DNA of 10,339 nt from Lentzea sp. (lineage in GTDB: Bacteria > Actinomycetota > Actinomycetes > Mycobacteriales > Pseudonocardiaceae), in the NCBI GenBank assembly GCA_030146905.1, contig JASLAV010001198.1, positions 1 to 10,339 on the forward strand. Reading direction: 5' to 3'. Both the position numbers and the translations under genes were made by a program. Below, in pieces: positions 1 through 7,378 of the stretch (position 1 is its first letter; each line of letters starts with the position of its first letter). The notes beneath the pieces were generated by a model that was not told the DNA's origin, did no database searches, and saw nothing but the letters and a program-made list of their open reading frames with translations.

Positions 1-1207
1 GTGCGAACTCGGGCAGGGTGAGGGCCGAGTGAGCTGGTCGTCCCTGTTTGAGCGGCATGGCGGTGAGGTGACGCAGCCTGTCGTTGCGCTGCTCCAGGTC
101 CTCGGCGGTGACCGGGAACAGCGTGGCGCCGCCCTTGCCGACCAGGTCCTGGTTCAGCGTCACGAACTCGCGGGTGGCGTGTTCGTAGGCGGCGAAGCCT
201 TGGGCGTGGTCGTGGCCGGCGAGGGAGCCGGCGAGCATGTAGGCGCCGACGAGCGCGAGGCTGGTGCCTTGTCCGGTGAGGAACGAGGGCGCGTAGGCGG
301 CGTCGCCTGCCAATGCGACCCTGCCGTTCGACCAGCGGGGCATGCGGATCTGGCTGACCGCGTCGAAGTACAGGTCGTCGGCGCTCCGCATGGCGGTGAT
401 CATTCCCGGAACCTCCCAGCCGGCGTCGGCGAACACCTCCGTGAGCAGGTTCCGCTGGGCAGTCAGGTCACCGAAAGCGTGGAACGGCGGATCCGGCAAG
501 GCGCAGTTCAAGAACGCGTGCACCTCGTCGTCGTCTCCGACGGCGTAGAGCGCCGCCGCCCTGCCGGGGGAGTTCCACATGACGGTCTCGTGGGAGAGCC
601 CGAAGGTGTTGGGCATGGTGAACACGGCGAAGCAGTAGCCGAGGTAGTGGTGGAACTGCTCTTCAGGACCGAACAGCAGCTCGCGGGTGCGCGAGTGCGT
701 GCCGTCCGCCCCGATCACCATGTCGAACGAACGGCTGCCGCCGGAGCGGAAGGTGACGTCGACCCCGTGGTCGTGCTGGTCGAGGGCGTCGATCGAGTCG
801 TTGAACAGGAACTCCACGTCATCCCGCACTGTCGCGTACAGGGCCTCGGTCAGATCTCCGCGCCGCACCTCCAGGTCCCGTCCCGCCACGCCGCCGGTGA
901 TGGCGTGGGGGTGCAGCGAGGCCACCTCGCTGCCGTCGCCCTGGAGGAAGGTGAGCCGGCGCAGGTCGATGTGCGCGTCCTGCAGCCGGGGGAGGATCCC
1001 CATCCGCTCGATGACGTCGAGTGCGGTGCCGCGGATGTCGATGGGGTAGCCGCCACTGCGCGGCGCGCTCGCCTTCTCGACGACCGTCACCGCGTAGCCG
1101 TAGCGGTGGAGCCAGAACGCGAGAACCGGGCCCGCGACGCTCGCTCCGGAGATCAGGACCTCGCGCTTCCCCGTGGCGAAGGCGCCTGCTTGATCAGTGC
1201 GGGTCAT
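1..1207 (-). CDS. FAD-dependent monooxygenase (PHBH/TetX-like fold), 3' end cut by window
   Basis: About 402 codons are visible, and the frame is still open at the window edge, so the C-terminus is missing. Seen: an N-terminal Rossmann FAD motif GASVAGPVLAFWLHRYG (residues 21-37) ending in an acidic residue (VVEK), the second FAD/NAD(P)H motif GADGTHSRTR (166-175), and the GD motif GRVALAGDAAYAPS (295-308) that contacts the FAD ribityl chain. These three in this order define class A flavoprotein hydroxylases, which use NAD(P)H and O2 to hydroxylate aromatic or polyketide-like substrates and include the tetracycline-inactivating TetX group. The ATG has AAGGAG 7 nt upstream, inside the end of the MFS gene, and its first bases overlap that gene's stop as ATGA, so the two are translationally coupled. 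It is the fifth gene of the leftward operon starting near 6341. The pairing with an exporter would suit either drug inactivation or catabolism. The family is confident; the substrate is unknown. Confidence 0.9.
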   Translation of the reverse strand, partial: MTRTDQAGAFATGKREVLISGASVAGPVLAFWLHRYGYAVTVVEKASAPRSGGYPIDIRGTALDVIERMGILPRLQDAHIDLRRLTFLQGDGSEVASLHPHAITGGVAGRDLEVRRGDLTEALYATVRDDVEFLFNDSIDALDQHDHGVDVTFRSGGSRSFDMVIGADGTHSRTRELLFGPEEQFHHYLGYCFAVFTMPNTFGLSHETVMWNSPGRAAALYAVGDDDEVHAFLNCALPDPPFHAFGDLTAQRNLLTEVFADAGWEVPGMITAMRSADDLYFDAVSQIRMPRWSNGRVALAGDAAYAPSFLTGQGTSLALVGAYMLAGSLAGHDHAQGFAAYEHATREFVTLNQDLVGKGGATLFPVTAEDLEQRNDRLRHLTAMPLKQGRPAHSALTLPEFA

Positions 1208-2601
1208 TCCTTGACTCCTTTCTGCATGGTGCGGGTGACGAGCAGCGCCAGCGCGGTGACGACGCCTGCGATGACGAGGCAGGTGACGAAGGCCGATTCC
1301 GCGGAGACGTCCGACCCGGCGGGGGTTCCGGCGGTCAGGATGGCGCCGCAGATCTGCACACCGACGGCGAAGCCGAGCACCCGCGTCACCAGGACCAGGC
1401 TGGTGGCGATGCCGGTGTCACCCTCGTCGACGGAGGTTGCGGTACTGCTCAGCATCGCGGTGACGCACAGGCCGTTGCCGAACCCGATCAGCACCTTGGC
1501 GATGACGAGGTGCCAGACCTCGCTGTGCACGGTGGCCAAGCCCAGCAGGGAGATGGCCAGCAGGACGACACCGGTGGTGACCACGGCACGTGAGCCGAAA
1601 CGCCGCGCTCCGATCCCCCCGATCGGCCCGGCCGCGGCCGCGGCGATGACGCCGGGCAGCAGGTAGAACCCGGTCAGCGTGGCACTGGCTCCGAACCCGT
1701 ACCCGTCGGCGGAGATTCCGAGCAGCTGCGGGACGAGGTAGGTCCCGCCCGCGGTGCCCACGCAGATCACGAACGTCAGCAAGCACGACTTCCACACCGC
1801 GGGCCGGGTGAGCATGGCCAGGTCGACCATCGGCGCGACCGCGCGCCGTTCGACGAACACCCATCCCGTCGTGAAGGCGATCAGCAGCACGACGAGGCCG
1901 GCGAACACGAGTGGCTGGGAAGCGATGTCGGCCGCGAGCGCGAGCACGAGCATGAGCGTGACCAGTGTCGCGCTCAGCAGCGCGAGCCCGGGCCAGTCGA
2001 TTCCCGCATCGTCGGAGCGACCAGGTGGGTCGTGCGGCATCAGCCGGTTCGTCAGGATCGTCGCCACGATGACGACGATCGTGGGCAGCGCGAACATCCA
2101 GTGCCGGGACAGCTGCTCGGCCACTGGTCCGGCGGCCACCAGACCCACCATCCCGCCGCCGACGAACATTCCGCTGACGGTCCCGATGGCTACCTTCGCA
2201 TCGCCTGCGGGGAGGTGCTTGCGCACGAGGATGAACGACAACGGCAGGGCGCCCACCATCGCGCCCTGCAGCACCTGGCCCAACAGCAGGACGGGCAGGT
2301 TGGGTGCCAGGGAGGACACCAGGCCACCGACGCAGACCACGGACATCAGCCTGATCAGAACCGGTTTTCCGCCGTAGCGGTCGCCGAGCTTGCCGGCGAT
2401 CGGGGTGATGAGCGCGCCGGTGATCAGCAGCACGATGCTCAGCAGCGCCCCTTCGGCGGCGCTCATGTCGAGTTCGCGTTGCAGCAGCGGGAGTGTCGGC
2501 GTCACCACCGACTCCAGGGCGCCGGTGGCGAGCGCCAGCACGCCGAGCGCTCCGAGAGCGGCCTTGCCCATGGCCACCGGGGGTGACGTAGCTGCGGTCA
2601 T
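1204..2601 (-). CDS. MFS transporter, DHA2 (EmrB/QacA) type
   Basis: This is a 465-residue, strongly hydrophobic protein with many membrane spans, about the length expected of 14-TM DHA2 drug/proton antiporters. Seen: MFS motif A as GKLGDRYGGKP (residues 70-80) in the loop after TM2, and a motif-C-like glycine-rich helix GMFVGGGMVGLVAAGP (144-159) in TM5, which is typical of exporters rather than importers. An ERR-containing loop (about residue 251) separates the central spans from the C-terminal half. The ATG is preceded by AAGGGG about 5 nt upstream. The gap to the upstream DUF1275 gene is 21 bp, and the stop overlaps the start of the monooxygenase as ATGA. It probably sits in the cytoplasmic membrane and exports the operon's substrate or a product, energised by protons. 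The direction of transport is inferred from motif C. Confidence 0.92.
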   Translation of the reverse strand: MTAATSPPVAMGKAALGALGVLALATGALESVVTPTLPLLQRELDMSAAEGALLSIVLLITGALITPIAGKLGDRYGGKPVLIRLMSVVCVGGLVSSLAPNLPVLLLGQVLQGAMVGALPLSFILVRKHLPAGDAKVAIGTVSGMFVGGGMVGLVAAGPVAEQLSRHWMFALPTIVVIVATILTNRLMPHDPPGRSDDAGIDWPGLALLSATLVTLMLVLALAADIASQPLVFAGLVVLLIAFTTGWVFVERRAVAPMVDLAMLTRPAVWKSCLLTFVICVGTAGGTYLVPQLLGISADGYGFGASATLTGFYLLPGVIAAAAAGPIGGIGARRFGSRAVVTTGVVLLAISLLGLATVHSEVWHLVIAKVLIGFGNGLCVTAMLSSTATSVDEGDTGIATSLVLVTRVLGFAVGVQICGAILTAGTPAGSDVSAESAFVTCLVIAGVVTALALLVTRTMQKGVKE

Positions 2602-2622
2602 GACGGCCCCTTCTTGTCGTTG

Positions 2623-3357
2623 TCAGAGATGAGAAATGTCTGCCGCGTGCGTGGTGCTGCCATCGGCGGAGCGGACGGACGCGTGGCCCAGACCGCTCAC
2701 GGCCAGCACGACCAACGCCGCTGCCGCCACTGCGAGGCCGGCGTGCACCTGGCACAGCGCCGCGCCGGCGACCGCTCCGATGACGAGGAGCGCGACGACC
2801 GCGACGCGCCGCTTCGCTCCCTGGCGGCGGGCCGCTCCCAGGCGGGAGTCCGCCGCGAGTCCGGTCAGCGTGGAGGTGACGACGACGGTGGTGACGTCCT
2901 TCACCGCCAGGTGGCGGGCCGTCGCCGCCTGCACTCCCATGGCCAGTGCGAGCGCCGCCGCCATCGCCGCACGGGTGCCGGCGGTGCCCACCCCGATGAC
3001 GGCCGTGCCGAGCGCCGCGACTGCCAGCACCAGGCCGACGCCGCCCAACAGCCCGGTGTGCGGGCGGTTCCAGCCAGGCGCGGCGGTCCTCAGCACCCGG
3101 CCGGCCGCGGCCGCACCGGCGAGGAAGGACAGCAGCGCCACGGCAGGGCCGAGCACCGGCAGCCCCGTCCCTCCCACGGCCGCCATCCCGAGGATGACCA
3201 CGTTGCCCGTCATGTTGCCCGCGAACACCTGGTCCAGGCGCAGGTAGCCGACGGCGTCGACGACACCTGTCGCGAAGGTGAGCGCGAGCATCAGGTGCAC
3301 CGGCGTCGCACGCGGGCGCACGCGCTGCCCGCGGGTGCGGGCCGTGGAGCCCGTCAT
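2623..3357 (-). CDS. DUF1275 (YoaK-type) membrane protein
   Basis: This is a 244-residue protein with about six hydrophobic segments. Seen: the family's N-terminal signature TFATGVVDAVGYLRL followed by FAGNMTGNVV (residues 27-55), and the second signature QAATARHLAVKDVTTVVVTS (143-162) followed by TLTGLAAD. Both are characteristic of DUF1275/YoaK. The biochemical role of the family is not established, although members often sit beside transporters or drug-response genes. The N-terminal 20 residues are basic (RTRGQRVRPR) and likely cytoplasmic. The start overlaps the stop of the GGT-family gene as ATGA, and only a weak GGTGGGG lies upstream, so translation probably depends on coupling. It precedes the MFS gene by 21 bp, and a helper role in transport is only a guess. 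Confidence 0.88.
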   Translation of the reverse strand: MTGSTARTRGQRVRPRATPVHLMLALTFATGVVDAVGYLRLDQVFAGNMTGNVVILGMAAVGGTGLPVLGPAVALLSFLAGAAAAGRVLRTAAPGWNRPHTGLLGGVGLVLAVAALGTAVIGVGTAGTRAAMAAALALAMGVQAATARHLAVKDVTTVVVTSTLTGLAADSRLGAARRQGAKRRVAVVALLVIGAVAGAALCQVHAGLAVAAAALVVLAVSGLGHASVRSADGSTTHAADISHL

Positions 3358-5165
3358 CGCCCCACCGCGTAACCCTGGGCACCGCGCGGGTTCGCCGCCG
3401 CCTGGAGACCGCCGGTGTCCGGATCACGCGTGACGACCGACAACCGGCCCTGGCTCCAGGGTCCGGAGACGGTCACGTCGTGGCCGCGTTCGACCAGGTC
3501 GGCGACAACCGCGTCGCCCGCTCGCTGCTCGATCACCAGTCCGCCCGGCGTCCAGGTCCGCGGCCAGAACGAGCTCACCACCGCAGTGGTGTGGAACGCG
3601 GGCGCGTCGATCGCCTCCTGGGGGTCGAGGCCGAACGCGAGTGTGCGCAGCAGGTACAGCAGCTGCCACTGGTCCTGCTGGTCACCACCAGGGGTACCCA
3701 GCGCCGCTACCGGGCTGCCGTCGCGCAGCAGCAGGGTCGGGCTCAGCGTCGTGCGCGGCCGGCGCCCCGGTGCCAGGCGTGACGGGGCGGCGGGGTCGAG
3801 CCAGGTCATCTGCAGCCGTGTGCCCAGCGCGAAACCGAGATCCGGCACAGCGGGGGACGACTGGAGCCACCCTCCGGACGGTGTGGCGGAGATGATGTTG
3901 CCCCAGCGGTCGACGACGTCGATGTGGCAGGTGTCTCCCCTGGTTTCCCCGGTCTGCTGCACGGTGGGTTCCCCGACCCCGTCGGCCAGTCCGGCGTGTC
4001 GTCCGGTGACCAGGGGAGGTGTGTACGGCGCGATGCCGATGTCACCGGGCCGGAACTCGGTCGACGCGAACTCACCGATGAGGCCCGCGCGTTCCTCGTT
4101 GTACCGGGGAGACAGCAGACGGCACACCACGGACTGCGCGTCCTCCGGGCCCAGGTGTCCGTAGTACGCCTCCCGATCGGCCATGGCGAGCTTCACGGCC
4201 TCGGTGATCGTGTGGATGCCCAGGGCGGTCGACGGGTCGATCTGCTCGTCGTCGAAGTGGCCGAGCACGGTGAGGGCCTGCAGCAGCACGGGGCCTTGGG
4301 ACCACAGCCCGGCCTTCGCCACCGTGGTTCCCCGGAACTCCGCGGTGACCGCGGGCTCGAGGGACGGGGTGAAGTCGGCGAAGTCGGCCGCGGTGATCAC
4401 CCCGGCGTGGTCGCCGCCGGAGGAGTGCCGGTGCGGCACCGCCGCGAACTCCGCCACTGCCGTCGCCACGAACCCGGTTCGCCAGGTCTCGCGCGCGGAG
4501 TGGATCCGCGCCGTTCTCGTTGTGCCGGTACCCGCGGCGCTCAGCCTGCGCAACGTCCGGGCGTAGGTCGTGTTCACCAGCGTGGTGTACGGCTGCGGAA
4601 TGCTTCCTCCCGGCATCCACAACGCGTACGACGTCGGCCAGTGCGTGCGAAAAAGATCATCCACAGTGGACAGGACACGTGCGAGCTGGGGTACGACCGG
4701 GACGCCGTGCTCGGCGTAGCCGATCGCGTAGGTGAGGACGTCGGTGAGCTCCCAGGTGCCGAACTCGGCGAGCAGCCACAGCCAGGAGTCGACGGCACCG
4801 GGGACGGCGGCGGCCAATGCGCCCGCGCCGGGGACGTGGTCCAGACCTTCGGCCAGGAAGTGTTCGATCGTGGCCCCTCGCGGGGCGTGGCCCTGCCCCG
4901 CCAGCACGAGCGGAGACGCGTCCGCCGCGGTGGCGAGCACGGCGACGAGATCACCGCCCGGTCCGTTGAGGTGGGGTTCGGCCACGTGCAGCACGAAGGC
5001 GCCCGCTGTGGCCGCGTCGAAGGCGTTGCCACCCCGCTCCAGGACGGACTGGGCCGTCGCGGACGCCAGCCAGTGCGTCGACGCGCACATGCCGAAGGAT
5101 CCGCGGAGAGTGGGACGCGTGGTGTGCGGCACCGCATCGGTCGGTGCCGGTGGTGGACCGGCCAT
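3354..5165 (-). CDS. Gamma-glutamyltranspeptidase-family Ntn-hydrolase, cytoplasmic type
   Basis: With the ATG at 5165 the protein has 603 residues, near the usual GGT size. The frame is open further upstream to 5363, but that stretch overlaps the DUF3500 gene and is low-complexity in this frame. The ATG at 5165 lies 16 bp after the DUF3500 stop with GGAG 10 nt upstream, so it was chosen. Seen: ERGGNAFDAATAGAFVLHV (residues 43-61) and NGPGGD (67-72), equivalent to the GGT N-terminal signature. The autocleavage site region is RGDTCHIDVVDRWGNIIS (409-426), where T412 aligns with the nucleophilic threonine of the TTHxSVVD motif. LAPGRRPRTTLSPTLLLRDG and GTPGGDQQ (464-497) match the small-subunit signature. 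There is no signal peptide, unlike secreted GGTs, which suggests intracellular amide hydrolysis, perhaps as an acylase or gamma-glutamyl hydrolase. The family is sure; the substrate is unknown. It is the second gene of the operon and its stop overlaps the DUF1275 start. Confidence 0.9.
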   Translation of the reverse strand: MAGPPPAPTDAVPHTTRPTLRGSFGMCASTHWLASATAQSVLERGGNAFDAATAGAFVLHVAEPHLNGPGGDLVAVLATAADASPLVLAGQGHAPRGATIEHFLAEGLDHVPGAGALAAAVPGAVDSWLWLLAEFGTWELTDVLTYAIGYAEHGVPVVPQLARVLSTVDDLFRTHWPTSYALWMPGGSIPQPYTTLVNTTYARTLRRLSAAGTGTTRTARIHSARETWRTGFVATAVAEFAAVPHRHSSGGDHAGVITAADFADFTPSLEPAVTAEFRGTTVAKAGLWSQGPVLLQALTVLGHFDDEQIDPSTALGIHTITEAVKLAMADREAYYGHLGPEDAQSVVCRLLSPRYNEERAGLIGEFASTEFRPGDIGIAPYTPPLVTGRHAGLADGVGEPTVQQTGETRGDTCHIDVVDRWGNIISATPSGGWLQSSPAVPDLGFALGTRLQMTWLDPAAPSRLAPGRRPRTTLSPTLLLRDGSPVAALGTPGGDQQDQWQLLYLLRTLAFGLDPQEAIDAPAFHTTAVVSSFWPRTWTPGGLVIEQRAGDAVVADLVERGHDVTVSGPWSQGRLSVVTRDPDTGGLQAAANPRGAQGYAVGR

Positions 5166-5181
5166 GTACGTCGGACTCCGT

Positions 5182-6315
5182 TCAAGAGCGGTGCGTGGTG
5201 ACTTGGCGTGCGTGGTGCGCGGCGTGGTGTGCGGCCAGGACGTCGCCGCCGAAGTCGGTCTCCGGGTCCCGCCACACGGCGTGCGCGTGGTTGGCGCCGC
5301 GATGGACGTTGGTCCACTCGATGAGCAACCGCGGGCCCTGCAGGCGGTAGTAGTGCGGTTCACCCGCGGTGGTCGAGCCTGCCCAGGCGAGGTGCACGGC
5401 GTCCAGCGCCGCCGGGTCGTCGTAGCGGGTCAGCGGTGACAGCCCCTCCGGGACGCGGTCGAGGTAGGTGCTCAGCAGGGCTCGCAGCAGTTGCCGCTGC
5501 CCGGCGTCGAGCTCACCGGCCGGCACCCCGCTGGGCGCCGGGGTGAGGGCCAGCGCCCGCTGATCCGCGCCGTCGAGGCCGGTGACGGGCTGCTCGGCAC
5601 GGTCAGGGACGTGCGATCCGGGCCGCCAGAGCTCGCCGCGCCTCACCACGCGGTCCTCGATCGTGGTGCTGTTGCCCGCCACGACGTCGTTCGGGGCGCG
5701 GGGTAGCAGCACCACGCGGGCGGCCAGCTCGGGGTGCAGGGAGCGGACCAGCTCGCGGGCCAGGTCCTCGGATGTTCCCAGAGGGCGCAGCGCCGCGCCG
5801 CCCAACAGCGGTGACGCGGCCGGGTCGGCACCCAGGAAGCACGGCGTGGAGGCGACGACCCGCCCGTCCACCACGAGGTGGTTGATCGAGACGTGGTGGC
5901 CGCCGAACCGCCATGCCCACGGACGCCGTCCACCGGGGTCACCGAAGACCCGCAGGTAGTACATGCCGGGGTCGCGGGTGCGTTCCCTTCCCCAGTTCAC
6001 CGAGAAGCCCTCGGCGCGGTCGAGCACGTTCTCCAGGCCGAGCAGGGTGGCGACGGTGGTGTAGCCCGCTTCGGACAGTCCACTCGCGACCAGCCGCATC
6101 ACCAGCCGGTGCTGGGCGGGACGCTGCTCGTGGAAGGTCAGGCCGCCGTGATCTGTGGGCGTGTAGAACCAGCGGGTGCGGTCCGGCTCGGCTTCACCGC
6201 CGAGGCCCGGTGCCGGTCCGACCGCCATCTCGCGCTGGCCGGGATCGAGGGAGTCGAGCCACGTCCTGGCCGCCTCCGCCATCCGCGTGGCGACTTCAAG
6301 GTCCGCGTCAACCAC
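5182..6315 (-). CDS. DUF3500 family protein, first gene of the operon
   Basis: This is a 377-residue soluble protein without signal peptide or membrane spans. Seen: WFYTPTDHGGL (residues 49-59), a repeat-like QRxLVMRLVASGLSEAGY helix (69-85), RDPGMYYLRVFGDPG (114-128), WAWRFGGHHVSINHLVVDG (133-151), TPCFLGADPA (157-166), and near the C-terminus EWTNVHRGANHAHAVWRDPE (333-352). These are the conserved blocks of DUF3500, whose function is not established. Paired histidines (H140, H141) and the NxxHRGANHAH cluster (H338, H343, H345) could form a metal or catalytic site; this is inference. The start is GTG, with a strong AAGGAG 7 nt upstream. It lies directly downstream of the promoter and operator at 6348-6375, so it is probably the most strongly expressed gene of the unit. 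Its pairing with a GGT-family hydrolase hints at an enzymatic role on the same substrate. Confidence 0.88.
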   Translation of the reverse strand: MVDADLEVATRMAEAARTWLDSLDPGQREMAVGPAPGLGGEAEPDRTRWFYTPTDHGGLTFHEQRPAQHRLVMRLVASGLSEAGYTTVATLLGLENVLDRAEGFSVNWGRERTRDPGMYYLRVFGDPGGRRPWAWRFGGHHVSINHLVVDGRVVASTPCFLGADPAASPLLGGAALRPLGTSEDLARELVRSLHPELAARVVLLPRAPNDVVAGNSTTIEDRVVRRGELWRPGSHVPDRAEQPVTGLDGADQRALALTPAPSGVPAGELDAGQRQLLRALLSTYLDRVPEGLSPLTRYDDPAALDAVHLAWAGSTTAGEPHYYRLQGPRLLIEWTNVHRGANHAHAVWRDPETDFGGDVLAAHHAAHHARQVTTHRS

Positions 6316-6322
6316 CGCTGCT

Positions 6323-6328
6323 CTCCTT
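6323..6328 (-). promoter_or_regulatory. Ribosome binding site fixing the GTG start of the DUF3500 gene
   Basis: AAGGAG on the minus strand lies 7 nt from the GTG at 6315. The same hexamer at the same spacing precedes the monooxygenase ATG at 1207. It supports the GTG start, since no ATG lies nearby in frame. Confidence 0.7.
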
Positions 6329-6347
6329 ACTGACGCGAAATGTGACT

Positions 6348-6375
6348 ATCGTATGACTTGAGACGACTCTATCAG
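6348..6375 (-). promoter_or_regulatory. Probable promoter of the five-gene operon
   Basis: On the minus strand, CTGATA (6370-6375) resembles a -35 box. It is followed 16 bp later by TACGAT (6348-6353), a good -10 box. Transcription would then start near 6341, giving a leader of about 26 nt before the GTG at 6315. The -35 and spacer coincide with the palindrome-like site at 6358-6375, so a bound repressor would block RNA polymerase. The promoter assignment is by eye only. Confidence 0.45.
6358..6375. promoter_or_regulatory. Putative repressor operator, site 1
   Basis: TTGAGACGACTCTATCAG is an imperfect dyad (TGAGA-N6-TATCA). Sixteen consecutive bases (6359-6374) are identical to the site at 9204-9219 upstream of the aldolase-like gene. 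It overlaps the predicted -35 box of the DUF3500 operon. The size and symmetry suit a TetR dimer, and the TetR gene ends about 280 bp away. The binding protein is inferred. Confidence 0.65.
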
Positions 6376-6657
6376 ATTGCGGTCGGCATGGAAGGGTGGG
6401 CGGAAGTCGCCGTGAAGTGGAGTTGCCGTGGCTTGCGGGCCGGCTGAAGCAGGGCCGGGCGGATGAGGAGCCGGTGCGCGTCCGGTTGACGAACGGTCTA
6501 CCGCTCAGAGCTCGCCAGAGGCTCGACGAGCGGGAATGGCGGCGGCCCAAGCGTTTCTGCAGGAGCCGTGCGTTTTTGCGGTGATGTGCGGCGGGACCTG
6601 AGAAGTCAGCGTCGCAGGCTCGGCTCGGCGACCGTTGTCACGCGAGCGCCGCCCTGG
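6376..6657. other. Non-coding spacer between the TetR gene and the operon promoter
   Basis: No convincing gene is seen. Short open frames on both strands lack ribosome binding sites, recognisable motifs and strong coding bias. Two modest inverted repeats are present. CCGCTC (6501-6506) pairs with GAGCGG (6528-6533), and GTCGC (6611-6615) pairs with GCGAC (6628-6632). Either might end TetR transcription, but neither has a T-tract and the stems are short. Confidence 0.4.
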
Positions 6658-7275
6658 TCAACCGACCCGTGCCCACCCGCGCAGCGCGCCGCAGTACGCC
6701 TCGGTCAGCCGGTTGATGACCTTCCGGCGGGACAGGCGCCCCTCCTGCAGCAGGTCTTGGACCTCGCGCGGATCGAAGATCATGTTGTTGAGGAACAGGG
6801 CGTCCTCGAGCATCTCGTGCGGGAGGCCGATGTCGTCCAGCAATCCCCGCACGGGCTCGCTCCAGGCGTCCCGCATCGTGGCGATGATCTCGTTCCCGTC
6901 GTGCAGCCGCTCCAGGTAGCCCCGCCGGGACCGCAGCTGGACCAGGGCAGGGCCGTGCTGGTCGAGGAGGTCGACCCACTTGTCCACGACGGCGTCGAAG
7001 AGCGGCCGTCCCTGCGCGGTCGACGTCGCGGTGAAGTCGCTGAGCTCCTCGACGACGCTGAGCACGTAGGCCGCGAGGACCTCCTCCATCGAGGAGAAGT
7101 AGCGGTAGGCGGTGGCCGGGCCGATCTCCGCGCGGGCTGCGATCGCCTGCATGGTGAGCTCGTCCGGTGCTTCCCTGGCGAGCTCACCGACGGCCTCGAG
7201 GAGACGCCGGAGGTTGCGGCGGGTGTCACTGCGCAACTTGCGCTCCCCGTGTGGGGCGGCCTGCCGATCGGACAC
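6658..7275 (-). CDS. TetR-family transcriptional regulator
   Basis: This is a 205-residue protein. Seen: a basic N-terminus (ERKLRSDTRRNLRRLLEA), then the TetR helix-turn-helix LTMQAIAARAEIGPATAYRYF (residues 40-60) with the family's hallmark T/AYRYF recognition helix followed by SSMEEVLAAYV. The rest is an alpha-helical ligand-binding and dimerisation domain of ordinary length. The start is GTG, with GGAGGAGG just upstream (core GGAGG 6 nt away), which is strong. The 103-bp gap to the aminotransferase stop contains no copy of the GAGA-N6-TATCA site, so the gene may be transcribed with the aldolase and aminotransferase genes and thereby be autoregulated. It is the only regulator in the window and the best candidate to bind the shared operators. 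It is likely a repressor released by the pathway substrate; that is inference. Confidence 0.92.
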   Translation of the reverse strand: MSDRQAAPHGERKLRSDTRRNLRRLLEAVGELAREAPDELTMQAIAARAEIGPATAYRYFSSMEEVLAAYVLSVVEELSDFTATSTAQGRPLFDAVVDKWVDLLDQHGPALVQLRSRRGYLERLHDGNEIIATMRDAWSEPVRGLLDDIGLPHEMLEDALFLNNMIFDPREVQDLLQEGRLSRRKVINRLTEAYCGALRGWARVG

Positions 7276-7378
7276 GGGCCTCCTCCGCCTCGTAGAAGTG
7301 CAGGTAAAGGGTAGCGCCTTCGATCACGGTGCATTCCACCCCTCGAACGTGTGCGGTACGCGGTGCGCCCTTCGCCAG
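7276..7378. other. Short spacer between the aminotransferase and TetR genes
   Basis: This 103-bp stretch holds the strong TetR ribosome binding site (7279-7286). No clear terminator hairpin with a T-tract and no copy of the shared operator were found. A separate TetR promoter cannot be excluded, because weak -10-like sequences such as TACCCT on the minus strand occur, but none has a convincing -35 partner. Confidence 0.4.

Noticed and set aside
29..1666. A 545-codon open frame on the plus strand
   Set aside because: It is antisense to the monooxygenase and MFS genes, has low-complexity composition (V/G/E/R rich, then S/T/P rich), no family motif and no ribosome site. It is a by-product of high GC on the opposite strand.
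1418..3427. A 669-codon minus-strand open frame
   Set aside because: It is Arg/Gly/Ala-rich, lies in another frame across the MFS and DUF1275 genes, and shows no domain. The overlapping genes have clear family signatures.
5166..5363. An N-terminal extension of the GGT-family gene to 5363
   Set aside because: It overlaps the DUF3500 coding region in another frame and encodes a T/R/S/P-rich stretch unlike GGT. The ATG at 5165 has a ribosome site and suitable spacing.
6308..6584. Short open frames of 62 (plus) and 80 (minus) codons in the intergenic region
   Set aside because: They have no ribosome binding sites, no recognised motif and weak coding bias, and they overlap the promoter and operator.
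6501..6632. Inverted repeats 6501-6533 and 6611-6632 as a TetR terminator
   Set aside because: Stems are only 5-6 bp with long loops and no T-tract. They are noted in the spacer entry but not supported as a terminator.
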